Shown one piece after another: positions 63,101-64,000 of a stretch of DNA of 64,000 nucleotides. The notes beneath the pieces are model-generated. The model searched no databases and was not told the origin of the DNA. It worked only from the letters and a program-made list of their open reading frames with translations. Every line of letters starts with the position of its first letter. Positions within the stretch are counted from its first letter, which is position 1. Origin of the DNA: Plazaster borealis (Eukaryota > Echinodermata > Asteroidea > Forcipulatida > Labidiasteridae); assembly GCA_021014325.1 (NCBI GenBank), contig CM037469.1, forward strand, positions 19,367,701 to 19,431,700. The letters run 5' to 3'. The position numbers and the translations under genes are program-made.

Positions 63101-63539
63101 CTACAAGTCACAAAAAAAAAGACAAGAAGATTTAACAGTAATAACATGCATTTTTATCATGTTGGAAAATCGAACTCTATCATGTTCATCTCATACATAG
63201 TTTGGAAGAGAATCTTTTTAAAATCACGCAGAAGAACATATTCTGGTCATAAATTCTGCCTGATATCCGAGATCTATACTCTTTTGTTCACAATAAGAGC
63301 AGAGTTGTCATTTACTTTGGGCGTACCTGGCTACAGCAGTAACAGGTTGAATGGCTTTTGACCGGAACCCCCATTTAAAACCTTACGACGTGGCATCGCG
63401 CAGTATTTGACTGTACCGTGGTAAACAAATTGTGTTTATAATAATAATAGCGCTCAGTATTTTTCCTACAAGGTAAGTGGAGTTACGTGTTGAAGTATGA
63501 GACCTATTCTTTTGCATAGCACCATGTAATGGTTTACAA
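63101..63539. other. Intron sequence upstream of exon 1, nothing recognised
   Basis: I looked here and to 64000 for the missing upstream LECT2/M23 exon (an H-x-GVD-like motif) on the minus strand and found none. A poly-C run is at about 63861-63870. The stretch 63930-63998 has a short open frame after TTGTAG but no similarity to the expected domain. Confidence 0.4.
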
Positions 63540-63805
63540 GGTGCTGTGGCGCAATATGCAGCCAATCAAACCAGGAACACCGGGGCGAACCCCTTCTCTT
63601 TACGATACGTGCACTGGGTCCTTTTACGTGCATTACACAACACACGGGACCTACGGCTTAACGTCCATCCGATGGACGAAGCAAGTGGTTAAGTGTCTTG
63701 CTTAAGGACACATGTGTCACGACTGGGATTCGAACCCACACTCTGCTGATCAGAAACACCAGAGCTTGAGTTCGGTGTTCTTATCCGCTCGCCACGACAC
63801 GCCAT
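63540..63805 (-). mobile_element. tRNA-derived SINE, minus strand
   Basis: On the minus strand it starts GGCGTGTCGTGGCGAGCGGA, has GTGGGTTCGAATCCCAGTCG (box B), TTAAGCAAGACACTTAACC, CATCGGATGGACGTTAAGCC and TAATGCACGTAAAAGGACCC. It is the best-preserved copy of the 11.0-kb family. Confidence 0.75.
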
Positions 63806-64000
63806 TTATGCATTAACGGTGCGGTCAAACAATTTGAAATTTCTGACAATCCTTGACTCCCCCCCCCCCCCACCTACAACACTGTACAAGACTATTTAGC
63901 TTGGGGTGAGTCATCGACCTATACAGTCACCTTTAACTTCGAAGCCCCATAGAAGCCCCATGGGAATTGTATACCCGTTGACATACGATACACCCTACAA

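Noticed and set aside
63930..63998. Possible upstream exon after TTGTAG
   Set aside because: It does not resemble the missing half of the LECT2/M23 fold, and its donor is poor.
1..64000. CRISPR arrays, operons and bacterial genes
   Set aside because: Exon-intron structure and SINE/LINE content show a eukaryotic locus; no direct-repeat/spacer array is present.

Overview
The window is eukaryotic: AT-rich, with no dense ORFs, many short exons bounded by GT/AG splice sites, and introns full of SINEs, LINE fragments and MITEs. Extracellular domain types (LECT2/M23-like, FN3-like, cadherin-like, EGF) and an interspersed family beginning AAAGGCACTGGACAC, which I associate with sea-star genomes, suggest a marine deuterostome, most likely an asteroid echinoderm. 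The organism call is inference; no database was consulted.

Nearly the whole window is one giant gene on the minus strand. I reconstructed 105 exons from about 63100 down to a stop codon at 297-295. Every junction keeps reading phase, giving about 6,200 codons. The true 5' end lies beyond the right edge, because the first visible exon starts inside a LECT2/M23 fold. The 3' end of the CDS is probably in the window.

Protein layout, N to C: (1) 63.1-62.0 kb, LECT2/M23-like domain with a damaged active-site motif; (2) 61.5-60.7 kb, helical segment and SAP-like motif; (3) 60.3-38.7 kb, twelve tandem copies of a cysteine-rich module of roughly 170-200 residues that I do not recognise, called here the CLG-CC module; (4) 38.1-34.5 kb, linker with basic cleavage-like sites and a beta-rich segment; (5) 33.5-32.0 kb, a Gly/Asn-containing segment and a PAN/apple-like domain; (6) 31.7-7.7 kb, about fifteen FN3-like repeats with a D-x-TPP boundary, interrupted at 15.7-8.5 kb by unrecognised Cys/acidic segments; (7) 7.3-4.8 kb, segment with polybasic sites and a YWD/Cys motif; (8) 4.4-1.3 kb, cadherin-like repeats; (9) two EGF domains and the stop. 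No transmembrane segment is seen after the modules, so a very large secreted or matrix/coat protein is the simplest reading.

Introns carry a frameshifted APE-type LINE (11.2-14.4 kb, plus strand) inserted into a tRNA-derived SINE, a second LINE fragment (about 56.0-57.7 kb), at least four tRNA-derived SINE families, several MITEs, a hAT-like element, and two tandem repeats. One Harbinger-like MITE abuts an exon so closely that it supplies most of that exon's splice donor. No host gene is evident on the plus strand.
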